Positions 1-7,282 are shown, counted from the stretch's first letter. The stretch: 15,059 nt of DNA from an uncultured Chloroflexota bacterium (GCA_903879975.1 CAIRNL010000682.1:1-15059); one strand, 5' to 3'. The notes: generated by a model from the letters alone, not told the origin. A program made the numbers and translations.

Positions 1-410
1 ACTCAGATAGTATCATGTATTGTAGTGCCTTGCCAATCTCTGTAGATTTTCAAGACATGACGAGAGCGCGATCCGAACACGCTACCAGACCCACCATTAC
101 CGGCCGCTCACCACCCCAACACCCTCCGACAATTCAAACTCGGCGATTAGCCTGCTGATTTGACAGGCTGAAAAACTTGCACATATAATGCCATTTTGAC
201 ACTTAAGCCTATTGAGCATTGTCGTTCCGATCGCTCAGTTCGTCGTACTGACGCTGGATATGTCAGCCATCTGCTCTGCGGTAGATTTGTGGAGAATGGT
301 GCGATCGGACAACGGTCAGAGTAAAAATCAGCCGGCAAGTTCGCCAATGCAAGTAGGGGTGAGCCGACTGAGCGCTAGTTACAGATTGTGAACCACGGGA
401 GCGCAGTAAA
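1..410. other. Gene-free region upstream of rpmH
   Basis: No convincing protein-coding frame lies here; the open frames on the - strand have no recognisable content and overlap rpmH. The stretch carries a strong promoter at 160-189 and then about 215 nt of leader before rpmH. One 9-mer at 288-296 reads, on the - strand, TTCTCCACA, which fits the loose DnaA-box pattern TTNTNCACA. In many bacteria dnaA and the replication origin lie on this side of rpmH, so the origin may be just outside the window. A single box is not enough to call an origin here. Confidence 0.5.
160..189 (+). promoter_or_regulatory. Sigma-70-type promoter of the rpmH operon
   Basis: The -35 hexamer TTGACA (160-165) and the -10 hexamer TATAAT (184-189) are both perfect consensus matches separated by 18 bp. 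The expected transcription start is near 196, giving a leader of about 215 nt before rpmH. It is the closest consensus promoter in the window and suits highly expressed translation and secretion genes. Confidence 0.8.
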
Positions 411-575
411 ATGGCTACAAAACGAACTTGGCAGCCGAAAGTCCGCAAACGGCTGAAGACGCATGGTTTCCGCAAACGCATGGCAACGACTTCTGGGCGC
501 AACGTCCTCAAACGCCGACGGCTGAAGGGGCGTGCTCGTCTGGTCGTGCAGTTGACGACACGCAAGTCCGTCTAG
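411..575 (+). CDS. rpmH: 50S ribosomal protein L34
   Basis: This 54-residue protein is a small, very basic component of the large ribosomal subunit. The N-terminus MATKRTWQPKVRKRLKTHGF followed by RKRMATTSGR and NVLKRRRLKGR is the unmistakable L34 pattern. Typical L34 is 44-50 residues; the extra length is a short C-terminal tail (LVVQLTTRKSV). The ATG is preceded by GGGAG (397-401) at a 9-nt spacing. It is the first gene of the rpmH-rnpA-yidD-yidC-khpB cluster, 52 nt before rnpA, and is transcribed from the promoter at 160-189. Confidence 0.96.
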   Translation: MATKRTWQPKVRKRLKTHGFRKRMATTSGRNVLKRRRLKGRARLVVQLTTRKSV

Positions 576-627
576 CCGGACAGCGTCCTTTTCGCTGTCC
601 GCCGCAGCCCGGCGAGAGCAACAAGTC

Positions 628-1032
628 GTGAAGCGGCGCTATCGAGTCCGCGCAGACAAGCGGTTTCAGGAAATTCGCCGTCAGGGGCGTTCCTATACCA
701 ATCAGTTCCTTGTGCTCTGTGCGTTGTCCAACGATCTGGACTACAGCCGATTCGGCTTTTCTGTGAACAGTCGGATCGGAAATGCGGTTCAGCGCAATCG
801 CATCAAGCGCCGCTTGCGTGAGGCAATACGACTGCGATTAGGAGAAATTCGGCCCGGTTGGGACATCATCCTAATCGCCCGGCGACCTATCCGCAGTGCG
901 GACTATCCTGAGATAGAATCCGCCTGCGCCCGCCTTCTTCGGCGGGCGCACTTGTTCCTGGAACCCGGCAACAAGGTGCCCGATTCGCCTGAAGATGAGT
1001 CTGGTCGAGTTGGGTCTGGAACAAACGAGTAA
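628..1032 (+). CDS. rnpA: Ribonuclease P protein component
   Basis: The protein subunit of RNase P binds the catalytic RNA and helps remove 5' leaders from pre-tRNAs. The 134-residue product starts with GTG. It has the F-x-x-I-R-R-x-G-R-S-Y region near residue 13-23, RFGFSVNSRIGNAVQRN at 41-57 and the signature RNR motif RNRIKRRLRE (56-65) that contacts RNase P RNA. WDIILIARRP (78-87) is the next conserved strand. The last 20 or so residues are a hydrophilic tail beyond the usual core. The site before GTG is only weakly purine-rich (GGCGAGAG). The gene sits between rpmH and yidD, its standard position. Confidence 0.95.
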   Translation: MKRRYRVRADKRFQEIRRQGRSYTNQFLVLCALSNDLDYSRFGFSVNSRIGNAVQRNRIKRRLREAIRLRLGEIRPGWDIILIARRPIRSADYPEIESACARLLRRAHLFLEPGNKVPDSPEDESGRVGSGTNE

Positions 1033-1039
1033 TCAAAAG

Positions 1040-1249
1040 ATGCGCATCATTGCGCTGGCACTCATCCGCTCTTACCAAATGTTCATCTCGCCGCTGATCG
1101 GTAACAACTGCCGGTTCTACCCGACATGTTCCTCGTATACCTACCAGGCTATCGAGAAATATGGCGTTGTCAAGGGTAGTTGGATGGGATTGCAGCGGAT
1201 TCTGCGCTGCAATCCATGGAACAAGGGCGGGTTCGACCCAGTGCCCTGA
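1040..1249 (+). CDS. yidD: Membrane protein insertion efficiency factor YidD
   Basis: A 69-residue YidD-family protein, thought to assist YidC/Sec in inner-membrane protein insertion from the cytoplasmic membrane face. Diagnostic features are the amphipathic N-terminus ALIRSYQMFISPLIG, the Cys pair in CRFYPTCSSYTYQAI, and the end RCNPWNKGGFDPVP. An upstream in-frame ATG at 995 would add 15 residues and overlap rnpA by 38 nt. I prefer the ATG at 1040, 7 nt after the rnpA stop, because family members begin right at the amphipathic segment. There is no strong Shine-Dalgarno, so translation may be coupled to rnpA. Confidence 0.93.
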   Translation: MRIIALALIRSYQMFISPLIGNNCRFYPTCSSYTYQAIEKYGVVKGSWMGLQRILRCNPWNKGGFDPVP

Positions 1250-1284
1250 ACGGCGCCTGGCTTCTCGATAAAGGAGAGACCTCT

Positions 1285-2244
1285 GTGAAGCGAAAACACT
1301 GGATAGTCCTTGCGGTGCTGGTGCTGGCAACGCTGACCCTCACCGGCTGCGGCGTCCCGCTCGAAGGGGTCGATGTGACGACCACGCAGCCCGACGGATT
1401 CTGGCAGACGTTTGTTGTATGGCCACTTGCCAACATCCTAATCTGGCTCAATCAGTTGTTGGGGGGACTAGGCATTGCCTACAGCTGGGGCTGGGCTATC
1501 ATTCTCTTTACACTCGGCATTAAGCTCATCACCTTTCCCCTCAACCTCAGCCAGATTCGCGGCATGCAGGCCCAGAAAGATCTGCAACCCAGACTGACAG
1601 AACTGCAGAAGAAGTACGGCAAGGACCGGGAGAAACTGGCGCAAGAACAGATGAAGCTTTATAAAGAAGCTGGCGTCAATCCACTGAGCGGCTGTCTCCC
1701 ACTGCTGGTCCAGATGCCGATCCTGTTCGGCCTCTATGCGGCGCTCGTCGCCGTCGGTCCCCTCTTGGAGAACGCCGGTTTCTACTGGATTCCCGATCTC
1801 AGCTATCCCAAATATAACCATGGCTTGAACTGGGTTCCTGAGCTTTGGCAGGCTGGCGACTATATCGCGCTGGTTGCCTACCTGATCCTGCCTGTCCTCC
1901 TGGTGGTTACCCAGATCTTCATGCAAAAGTGGATGACGCCTCCATCGACCGGTGGAGAGCAGGCCAAGATGATGCAGAATATGAGCATGATCATGACGCT
2001 CTTTTTTGGCTGGTTCACGCTCCAGGTGCCCTCAGGTCTTACCCTGTACTGGGTAATCAGCAATCTCCTGCAGATGGGGCAACAGTGGGCCGTGACGCGT
2101 TTCCTCCTGAAGAAGGAGTTCTCTGCTGCGGAAACAGTGGGTGCTAGTGCCATGACCGTCGACGCCAAACCGGCACCGGCAAAGCAGGACAAGCCCAGCA
2201 CAGCGGTCCCGTCACCTAAGCGTGTAAAGGCGAAGGGAAAGTAG
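1285..2244 (+). CDS. yidC: YidC/Oxa1-family membrane insertase (lipoprotein type)
   Basis: Inserts and folds membrane proteins, alone or with SecYEG. The 319-residue product is of the short SpoIIIJ type without the large periplasmic domain of proteobacterial YidC. A signal peptide ends in the lipobox LTGC (Cys22), so the mature N-terminus should be lipidated. Five-helix core landmarks are WGWAIILFTLGIKLITFPL (about 68-86), the cytoplasmic coiled loop with MQAQKDLQPRLTELQKKYG, GVNPLSGCLPLLVQMPILFGLY, and PSGLTLYWVISNLLQMGQQW. The groove Arg of the family is Lys here (Lys80). The C-terminus is a basic, Lys-rich tail that may touch ribosomes. The GTG start is supported by AAGGAGAG (1271-1278); an open frame reaching upstream to 1180 overlaps yidD and would bury the signal peptide. 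Confidence 0.95.
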   Translation: MKRKHWIVLAVLVLATLTLTGCGVPLEGVDVTTTQPDGFWQTFVVWPLANILIWLNQLLGGLGIAYSWGWAIILFTLGIKLITFPLNLSQIRGMQAQKDLQPRLTELQKKYGKDREKLAQEQMKLYKEAGVNPLSGCLPLLVQMPILFGLYAALVAVGPLLENAGFYWIPDLSYPKYNHGLNWVPELWQAGDYIALVAYLILPVLLVVTQIFMQKWMTPPSTGGEQAKMMQNMSMIMTLFFGWFTLQVPSGLTLYWVISNLLQMGQQWAVTRFLLKKEFSAAETVGASAMTVDAKPAPAKQDKPSTAVPSPKRVKAKGK

Positions 2245-2247
2245 GCT

Positions 2248-3063
2248 ATGGCCAGCGAGTCCATTTTCACCGGCAAGAGCGTCGACGAGGCAATTGAAGA
2301 AGGCCTACGCACGTTGGGCATCACGGCAGATAGGGCCGATATTGAAATCATCCACCGCGGCAGCCGTGGTATCTTTGGCCTGGGCAGCGAACCGGCTCAA
2401 GTACGCATCACACCGCGTGCAGCCGATATCTTCGCAGGGAAAGGTGGCGAGGCTGCTGTGGAAGAGCCTGTTGCCCAGGCAAGCGCTGCCGAAGTGCTGC
2501 CCACTCCCCAGCAGGCACGTGTCGCCATCGAATCGGATGACGACGAGGCAGAGAGTGAAACAAACGAGAAATTCTCACCCGAAGAGGAAGCTCAGCTCAG
2601 CGCAATGGCAACAGAGATGCTCGGTCAGATGGTGCAGCTCATGGGGTTCGAAGCCGACATACTTGCTGACTGGCGCGATCCAGATGCCGATAACGAACAT
2701 CGCTACCTGCTGCTCGACCTGCAGGGCAGCGAACTCGGCGCATTGATCGGGCGGCGCGGCGACACGCTCAACAACATCCAGTACTTGATTCGGCTGATGG
2801 TCAACCAACGAGTGCACAAGTGGAAGAACATCGTGGTGGACGTTGAAGGCTATCGCCAGCGCCGCATCGACCACCTGTCGCAGTTGGCGCAGCGATCGGC
2901 CGGCCAAGTAGCCCAGAGCGGGCGCCCGCTCTCTCTAGAGCCGATGCCGGCTAACGAACGGCGTATTATCCACCTGACGCTGCGCAACAATCCAGACGTC
3001 TACACCGAGAGTATAGGCGAAGGGGGCAAGCGCAAGATACAGATCCTGCCCAGGCGATCCTGA
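2248..3063 (+). CDS. khpB: RNA-binding protein KhpB/Jag (Jag_N, KH, R3H)
   Basis: A 271-residue single-stranded-RNA-binding protein, in other bacteria linked to cell-wall growth and post-transcriptional control with KhpA. The Jag-N domain spans about 1-55 (IFTGKSVDEAIEEGL, then HRGSRGIFGLGSEPAQVRI). An acidic, low-complexity linker covers about 65-112. The KH-II domain is at about 130-205 with the GxxG loop GRRG (168-171). The R3H domain is at about 206-268 with R238-x3-H242. The ATG is 3 nt after the yidC stop, so translation is likely coupled. It is the last gene of the operon before the terminator at 3108-3137. Confidence 0.94.
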   Translation: MASESIFTGKSVDEAIEEGLRTLGITADRADIEIIHRGSRGIFGLGSEPAQVRITPRAADIFAGKGGEAAVEEPVAQASAAEVLPTPQQARVAIESDDDEAESETNEKFSPEEEAQLSAMATEMLGQMVQLMGFEADILADWRDPDADNEHRYLLLDLQGSELGALIGRRGDTLNNIQYLIRLMVNQRVHKWKNIVVDVEGYRQRRIDHLSQLAQRSAGQVAQSGRPLSLEPMPANERRIIHLTLRNNPDVYTESIGEGGKRKIQILPRRS

Positions 3064-3107
3064 TGACAGAAAGTTGGGTTCAGGTAGATCTACCCCATGG
3101 TCATGCA

Positions 3108-3137
3108 AACGCCCTGCCGATTCGGCAGGGCGTTTTT
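3108..3137 (+). terminator. Strong intrinsic terminator after khpB
   Basis: A perfect 12-bp stem (AACGCCCTGCCG at 3108-3119 with CGGCAGGGCGTT at 3123-3134) closes a 3-nt loop and runs straight into TTTTT (3133-3137). It starts 45 nt after the khpB stop. Its position also shows that the open frame beginning at 3074 cannot be the true start of the following kinase gene. Confidence 0.92.
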
Positions 3138-3182
3138 CAGCAAATGGCACTGGCTGTGAATCCTACTGCATCTGTCATCTAT

Positions 3183-3211
3183 TTGATTATTCCGCCAGCG
3201 GGTGGTACAGT
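3183..3211 (+). promoter_or_regulatory. Candidate extended -10 promoter of the kinase-parAB unit
   Basis: TTGATT (3183-3188) and TACAGT (3206-3211) are 17 bp apart, and a TG at 3203-3204 one base upstream of the -10 makes it an extended -10 element. It lies between the khpB terminator and the kinase start at 3278. The hexamers are each 4/6 to consensus, so this is a moderate-confidence call. Confidence 0.5.
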
Positions 3212-3277
3212 CTCTATCAGATTTTGCCGTCGCACGAGGCACCCGCGCAGTCAATCGTTCAACCCAGGAACATGGTC

Positions 3278-4195
3278 ATGAGTGGTTTAGGCACTTCGGC
3301 AGAACCGGTAGACATTCTGCTGATCGGCAATGTCACGCGGGACTTGATCGACGAACATAACTCAGAGATCTATCGGTTGGGTGGCACTGTGACTTTTGCT
3401 GCGTGTGTCGCCGATCGGCTGGGGCGCAGGCCGACTGTTATCACACGGGCGGCGCCGCACACGGACCTCTCGGCCATGCCGCCGTCGGCCAGGTTGATCG
3501 TCTTGCCCTCTGAGACAACCACGACCTTTGCCAATATCTACACGCCGCATGGGCGCGTCCAATACTGCTTCACACCGGCCCCGTCCATCGACGTGGATGA
3601 TATTCCTGTCGTTCTGCGCAGTCCCCAGATGGTACTGATGGGACCGATTGCCAACGAAATCGAACCAGGCGTGCCGGCAATCTTCGCTGAAGAGAGCGTC
3701 GTAGCAGCAGTGCCGCAGGGCTGGATGCGGCGTTGGGATGCACGGGGGCGCGTGCATCCCAAGCAGTGGGACACCGCCCACCAAATCCTGCCCTATCTGG
3801 ACGCGCTGGTCCTCTCGCTGGAAGATATCGACTATGAGTGGGAGCGTCTGGCACCCGCCTTCGATTATGTGCCGCTCATTGTCGTAACCGAATACCGTGA
3901 CGGGGCGACAGTCTTTCAGCGCCTGGCAGATGGCACGATCCTGGAGACCAAAATTCCGCCGCGACCCGCCATCGAAGTCGACCCGACCGGTGCCGGCGAC
4001 ACCTTTACCACGGCCTTTCTCATTCGCCTGGAAGAAACCAACGATCCGGTACAAGCAGCGCGCTTTGGCAATGTCACAGCGTCGATGAGTGTCGAACATG
4101 TCGGCGCCAGCGGCGTGCCGACACGCAAGGAGATTCTGTGTTATATGGACTCACACCCGTTCGAACCAGAACCCGTCGAACAATCCAAGTTCTGA
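3278..4195 (+). CDS. PfkB-family carbohydrate kinase
   Basis: A 305-residue ribokinase-fold ATP-dependent kinase; the substrate cannot be read from sequence. The N-terminal ILLIGNVTRDLID strand-turn, the Gly-Gly of LGGTVTFAA (Gly35-Gly36) that closes over the sugar, and the C-terminal signature DPTGAGD (235-241) with Asp241 as catalytic base are all present. The short 'LGG-T' and TTTFANIYTP-type region is a little like inositol- or nucleoside-type PfkB members, but that is only an impression. ATG 3278 has AGGAA (3266-3270) at 7 nt; the ATG at 3272 would be 1 nt from it. It is followed after 7 nt by parA, so it is co-transcribed with the partition genes, an unusual partner. Confidence 0.88.
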   Translation: MSGLGTSAEPVDILLIGNVTRDLIDEHNSEIYRLGGTVTFAACVADRLGRRPTVITRAAPHTDLSAMPPSARLIVLPSETTTTFANIYTPHGRVQYCFTPAPSIDVDDIPVVLRSPQMVLMGPIANEIEPGVPAIFAEESVVAAVPQGWMRRWDARGRVHPKQWDTAHQILPYLDALVLSLEDIDYEWERLAPAFDYVPLIVVTEYRDGATVFQRLADGTILETKIPPRPAIEVDPTGAGDTFTTAFLIRLEETNDPVQAARFGNVTASMSVEHVGASGVPTRKEILCYMDSHPFEPEPVEQSKF

Positions 4196-4202
4196 TCGAC
4201 CG

Positions 4203-4991
4203 ATGACTGCACGCACTTACTGTTTTGCCAACCAAAAAGGCGGGGTCGCCAAGACAACGACGACAGTCAACCTTGGTGCCTATATCGCTGCAGCCGGACG
4301 CCGCGTCTTAATCGTTGATGCCGACCCACAGAGCAATGCCACGACCAGTCTGGGCATCAACCCGCGCACCTTAGAGATCAGCCTCTATGACGTCCTCATC
4401 GACAACCGCCCTGTCCAGGATGCCCTGACCCTGACTCAGTGGATGAACCTCGACCTGCTGCCATCCAGCACCGACTTGGCTGGTGCTGAGGTTGAGATGG
4501 CCGGGCTTATGGCGCGTGAGCGGCTGTTGGCACGCAGCCTGGCGCCCCTAGCCGAGAAGTACGACTACATCTTGATCGACGAACCACCCAGCCTCGGATT
4601 GCTGACGATCAATGGGCTGACAGCCGCAACGCACGGCGTCCTCGTGCCGGTGCAGTGCGAATACCTGGCGTTGGAGGGACTCAGCCTCCTGCTCAATACG
4701 ATTCGCCAGGTGCGCGAGGTGCTGAACGATCAACTCATCATCGCAGGCGTCGTGCTGACCATGTACGATGCGCGCACGAACTTGGGGCAGGATGTCGTGG
4801 ACGAAGTGCGGAACTTCTTTCCAAACGAGGTCTTCAAAACCATCATTCCACGCAATGTACGGTTGAGTGAAGCGCCCAGTCACGGCAAAACGATCTTGGG
4901 CTACGCGCCGCTCAGCGCCGGCGCCATGGCCTACCAGGCGCTCGCCCAGGAGTTCCTGGCACGCGCCGAGGGTGCCCGTGTACCCGTATAG
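4203..4991 (+). CDS. parA: Chromosome-partitioning ATPase ParA/Soj
   Basis: A 262-residue Walker-type ATPase that binds DNA in its ATP dimer form and moves ParB-parS complexes. The deviant Walker A motif is KGGVAKTT (12-19), with signature Lys12 and P-loop Lys17; the usual central Gly is Ala16, a variant I believe occurs in other ParA proteins. VDADPQSN is the A' motif and LIDEPPSLGLLTINGL is the Walker B region (often DCPPS in relatives). IPRNVRLSEAPSHGKTI is the typical C-terminal ParA segment. The start is the ATG 7 nt after the kinase stop. There is no evident Shine-Dalgarno, so coupling is likely. An in-frame upstream ATG at 4089 lies inside the kinase gene and is rejected. Confidence 0.95.
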   Translation: MTARTYCFANQKGGVAKTTTTVNLGAYIAAAGRRVLIVDADPQSNATTSLGINPRTLEISLYDVLIDNRPVQDALTLTQWMNLDLLPSSTDLAGAEVEMAGLMARERLLARSLAPLAEKYDYILIDEPPSLGLLTINGLTAATHGVLVPVQCEYLALEGLSLLLNTIRQVREVLNDQLIIAGVVLTMYDARTNLGQDVVDEVRNFFPNEVFKTIIPRNVRLSEAPSHGKTILGYAPLSAGAMAYQALAQEFLARAEGARVPV

Positions 4992-5027
4992 GCGCGCCGC
5001 CCCCAGCCAAGCAGAAGAGGAGCAGGC

Positions 5028-5945
5028 ATGACCGCTGAATCGAAACGACGCGGCCTGGGCCGTGGCCTGGGCGCCCTCATTGTCGACACAGCCTTCACAC
5101 CGGCCAGCGCCGAAGTTGTCGCCCAGGCGGAAGCAGGCGGCATCCGCCTGCTGGCGATTGAGCAATTGGCACCGAACCCTCATCAGCCGCGCGCACGGTT
5201 TGATGGCGCTGCCCTCGAAGAACTGGCTACGTCGATTCAGACGCACGGCATGATTCAACCCATCGTCGTGAGCGCCGTCCCCGACAGACCAGAGCACTTC
5301 TGGATCGTGGCAGGCGAGCGCCGCTGGCGAGCTGCCCAGAAGGCCGGGCTGGACTCCGTGCCGGCGATCGTACGCGAGGCGACCCCGCAACAACTCATGG
5401 AGTGGGCACTGGTTGAAAACGTACAACGCGCAGACCTGAATGCGATTGAAGAGGCGATCGCCTACCAGACGCTGATGGTCGAGTTCGGCTTCACACAAGC
5501 CGATGTGGCAGAGCGCGTGGGCAAAAGCCGCCCAGCAATCGGCAACACGGTACGCCTGCTGGGACTCCCGCTAGATGTTCAGCGGGCTGTGGTCGACGAA
5601 CGTATCACAGCTGGCCATGCGCGAGCCCTGCTGTCCCTGCCCGACGCAGCAACCATGCAACGTGCACTCGACGAAATTACAAAACGCGATCTCAATGTCA
5701 GGCAGACCGAACTCCTGGTGCGCCGGCTCAACGAACCATCGCCAGATCCGATGCCGCCATCTCAGCTGGAGCCAGAGGATGAGGCACAGGTGCGACACCT
5801 TGAAGGCCGCTTCCGCTCCGCCCTTGGCACAAAGGTCAGCCTGACACGCCATCAGGATGGTACAGGCAGGTTGATCGTCCACTTCTACAGCGACGATGAC
5901 CTGGAGTCTATCTATCGCCTGATCGCGGGTGAGGAGAATGATTGA
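5028..5945 (+). CDS. parB: Chromosome-partitioning protein ParB/Spo0J
   Basis: A 305-residue CTP-dependent DNA clamp that loads at parS and stimulates ParA. The basic N-terminus KRRGLGRGLGALI is the ParA-activating peptide. The CTPase/ParB-N domain has LAPNPHQPR, GERRWRAAQKAG and ENVQRADLNAIEEA. The helix-turn-helix is TQADVAERVGKSRPAIGNTV. The C-terminus (about 250-305) is the dimerisation domain. GAGGAG (5017-5022) lies 5 nt before the ATG. It is 36 nt after parA, and its last 8 nt overlap the next gene. No canonical parS site was seen in the window. Confidence 0.96.
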   Translation: MTAESKRRGLGRGLGALIVDTAFTPASAEVVAQAEAGGIRLLAIEQLAPNPHQPRARFDGAALEELATSIQTHGMIQPIVVSAVPDRPEHFWIVAGERRWRAAQKAGLDSVPAIVREATPQQLMEWALVENVQRADLNAIEEAIAYQTLMVEFGFTQADVAERVGKSRPAIGNTVRLLGLPLDVQRAVVDERITAGHARALLSLPDAATMQRALDEITKRDLNVRQTELLVRRLNEPSPDPMPPSQLEPEDEAQVRHLEGRFRSALGTKVSLTRHQDGTGRLIVHFYSDDDLESIYRLIAGEEND

Positions 5946-7023
5946 CTCACCCACCCGCCGGCTGACGACCCGCAAAATCGATGACCGCTCTATAGGCTTT
6001 CTGGTCGCCGGTGCAAGCACCGTCGCTGCACGCTGGATGCTCGATGCAATCTGGCGGCAGCCGCCTGCGGTCGGCAGCAATGACGTAGCGGGTGCGTATG
6101 TTGCTGGGCTGTTCAGCCACAATGCCCGGCTGGCACAGCGCTTTGCGGACCGGCACGGCATTATTCTCGCTGGCGATGATCTGGAGCACCTCCTCGACCG
6201 TCGGGAGGTCAAGTGTGTCTACATAGGCAACCATCCGCGCCACCATGCAGAAACCACCCGCGCTGCGTTGCTGGCGGGCAAGCACGTCTTGTGCGAGCCG
6301 CCGCTTTCCATCGACCCGGACGAATGCCACGAATTCCACCTGATGGCACAACACCGCGGCCTGGTCCTTGCCCTCAACTACGTCTGGCGTGCGACTCCCG
6401 CCATGCACAGCCTGCGCGAGCAACTTCAGGCAGATGTGATTGGTGAGGTACTGGGCGGACACATCGAAAACACTGCATTCCTCCCCCTCGACCGCCAGAC
6501 GTGGCGACTGACAGCGCCATACGGTGGTGTCCTATGGGAGCGTAGCCTGCAGGACGTAGACCTGTTGGAATTCCTGCTGTTGCGCACAGCCGCCTCCGTG
6601 CAAACGAGCAGATTGCAGAAGTTGCTGGGCAGCGATGTCGAGGAAGATGTGCTCTCTGCAGTCTGGCTGCGGGGTGGGCTGTCCGTCTATCTACATGACT
6701 CCTACCTGTTGCCCCATGCCCCGGTCACCGTGACACTGTTCGGCAGCGTCGGAAGCCTGACTGCCAGTCAATGTGATGTAGGAAACCCAGCGAGTAGCCT
6801 GACCCTGACCCGAGGACAGAGCACTCAGGCTCTCCCGCTGACGCCGATCGAGCCATTCCGAGCCTCGGTTGCGCGCTTTCTGGCTGCCATTCGCCACGGG
6901 GAAACCCCGCTCGCAACAGCCCTCGACGACCGTCGTAACGTGACGGCCGTACGGGCAATGCAGGCGGCGCTGCAAGCAGCGCTGCCGAACGGCACTCTGG
7001 GTCCCATTGCAGCGCTGGGTTGA
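5938..7023 (+). CDS. Gfo/Idh/MocA-like protein with altered catalytic residues
   Basis: A 361-residue protein with the two-domain fold of Gfo/Idh/MocA NAD(P)-dependent sugar oxidoreductases: a Rossmann start SIGFLVAGAST, VKCVYIGNHPRHHAETTRAALLAGKHVLCE, and a C-terminal alpha/beta domain. The EKP motif that supplies the catalytic and cofactor Lys reads EPP (Glu120-Pro121-Pro122). The region that usually holds the conserved Asp-x-Gly-x-His reads WERSLQDVDLLEF, with Gln205 where His is expected. It is therefore likely not a conventional dehydrogenase. ATG 5938 overlaps the parB end by 8 nt; a GTG at 5929 is the alternative. AGGAG lies immediately before 5938 (1 nt), so the exact start is uncertain. 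No terminator was seen after it. Confidence 0.75.
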   Translation: MIDSPTRRLTTRKIDDRSIGFLVAGASTVAARWMLDAIWRQPPAVGSNDVAGAYVAGLFSHNARLAQRFADRHGIILAGDDLEHLLDRREVKCVYIGNHPRHHAETTRAALLAGKHVLCEPPLSIDPDECHEFHLMAQHRGLVLALNYVWRATPAMHSLREQLQADVIGEVLGGHIENTAFLPLDRQTWRLTAPYGGVLWERSLQDVDLLEFLLLRTAASVQTSRLQKLLGSDVEEDVLSAVWLRGGLSVYLHDSYLLPHAPVTVTLFGSVGSLTASQCDVGNPASSLTLTRGQSTQALPLTPIEPFRASVARFLAAIRHGETPLATALDDRRNVTAVRAMQAALQAALPNGTLGPIAALG

Positions 7024-7089
7024 AACACCAGATTGCCACGCGCTGTAGGTTTCCGATCCCTGCATTACGTCAAGTATAAGCGACAAAGA

Positions 7090-7118
7090 TTGATCACTTC
7101 GGAAGATTGTGCTAAGAT
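7090..7118 (+). promoter_or_regulatory. Candidate promoter of the CarH-like gene
   Basis: TTGATC (7090-7095) and TAAGAT (7113-7118) are separated by exactly 17 bp. Each hexamer matches 4/6 consensus positions. The -10 lies inside a pair of 11-bp direct repeats at 7103-7124, the position expected for a repressor site. The leader to the gene would be about 160 nt. Confidence 0.4.
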
Positions 7119-7124
7119 TGCAAA
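7103..7124 (+). repeat. Pair of 11-bp direct repeats over the predicted -10
   Basis: AAGATTGTGCT (7103-7113) is followed immediately by AAGATTGCAAA (7114-7124); the first seven bases are identical and the unit is 11 bp. A third AGATTG sits 17 bp upstream at 7087. One helical-turn spacing suggests head-to-tail binding by a regulator, plausibly the CarH-like product itself. The role is inferred only from position and period. Confidence 0.45.
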
Positions 7125-7213
7125 GTATCTCCGCTTGAATAGAAGCCAGAACGAAACAAATTCAGGCGGAACAGAAGGTAAGATCGCAAGTGGATGGTTG
7201 AAGAGATGGGCCT

Positions 7214-7226
7214 GCACAGTTTGTGC
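7214..7226. repeat. Short palindrome GCACA-gtt-TGTGC
   Basis: A perfect 5-3-5 inverted repeat in the leader of the CarH-like gene. It uses the same GCACA element that is abundant at 9125-9513. It could be a small operator or an RNA hairpin. Confidence 0.3.
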
Positions 7227-7282
7227 CACACAGGTCGCAATTTCGCAGTTCTCATCCAGGGAAGATCACTCGTTTACAGAAG

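Noticed and set aside
2967..2975. TTATCCACC inside khpB as a DnaA box
   Set aside because: One mismatch to TTATCCACA but isolated, within a coding sequence, with no clustering.
3063..3281. 72-codon + frame starting at the khpB stop (ATGA overlap)
   Set aside because: It reads straight through the strong terminator at 3108-3137 and has no family features.
3362..4099. 245-codon open frame on the - strand inside the kinase gene
   Set aside because: Antisense to a gene with intact PfkB motifs; no family features.
4548..5498. 316-codon open frame on the - strand across parA and parB
   Set aside because: It is antisense to two clear genes, has no recognisable motif, and is a by-product of the codon pattern of the + strand.
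7010..7045. CAGCGC/GCGCTG arms around the end of the oxidoreductase-like gene as a terminator
   Set aside because: Only 6-bp arms with a 24-nt loop and no T-tract.
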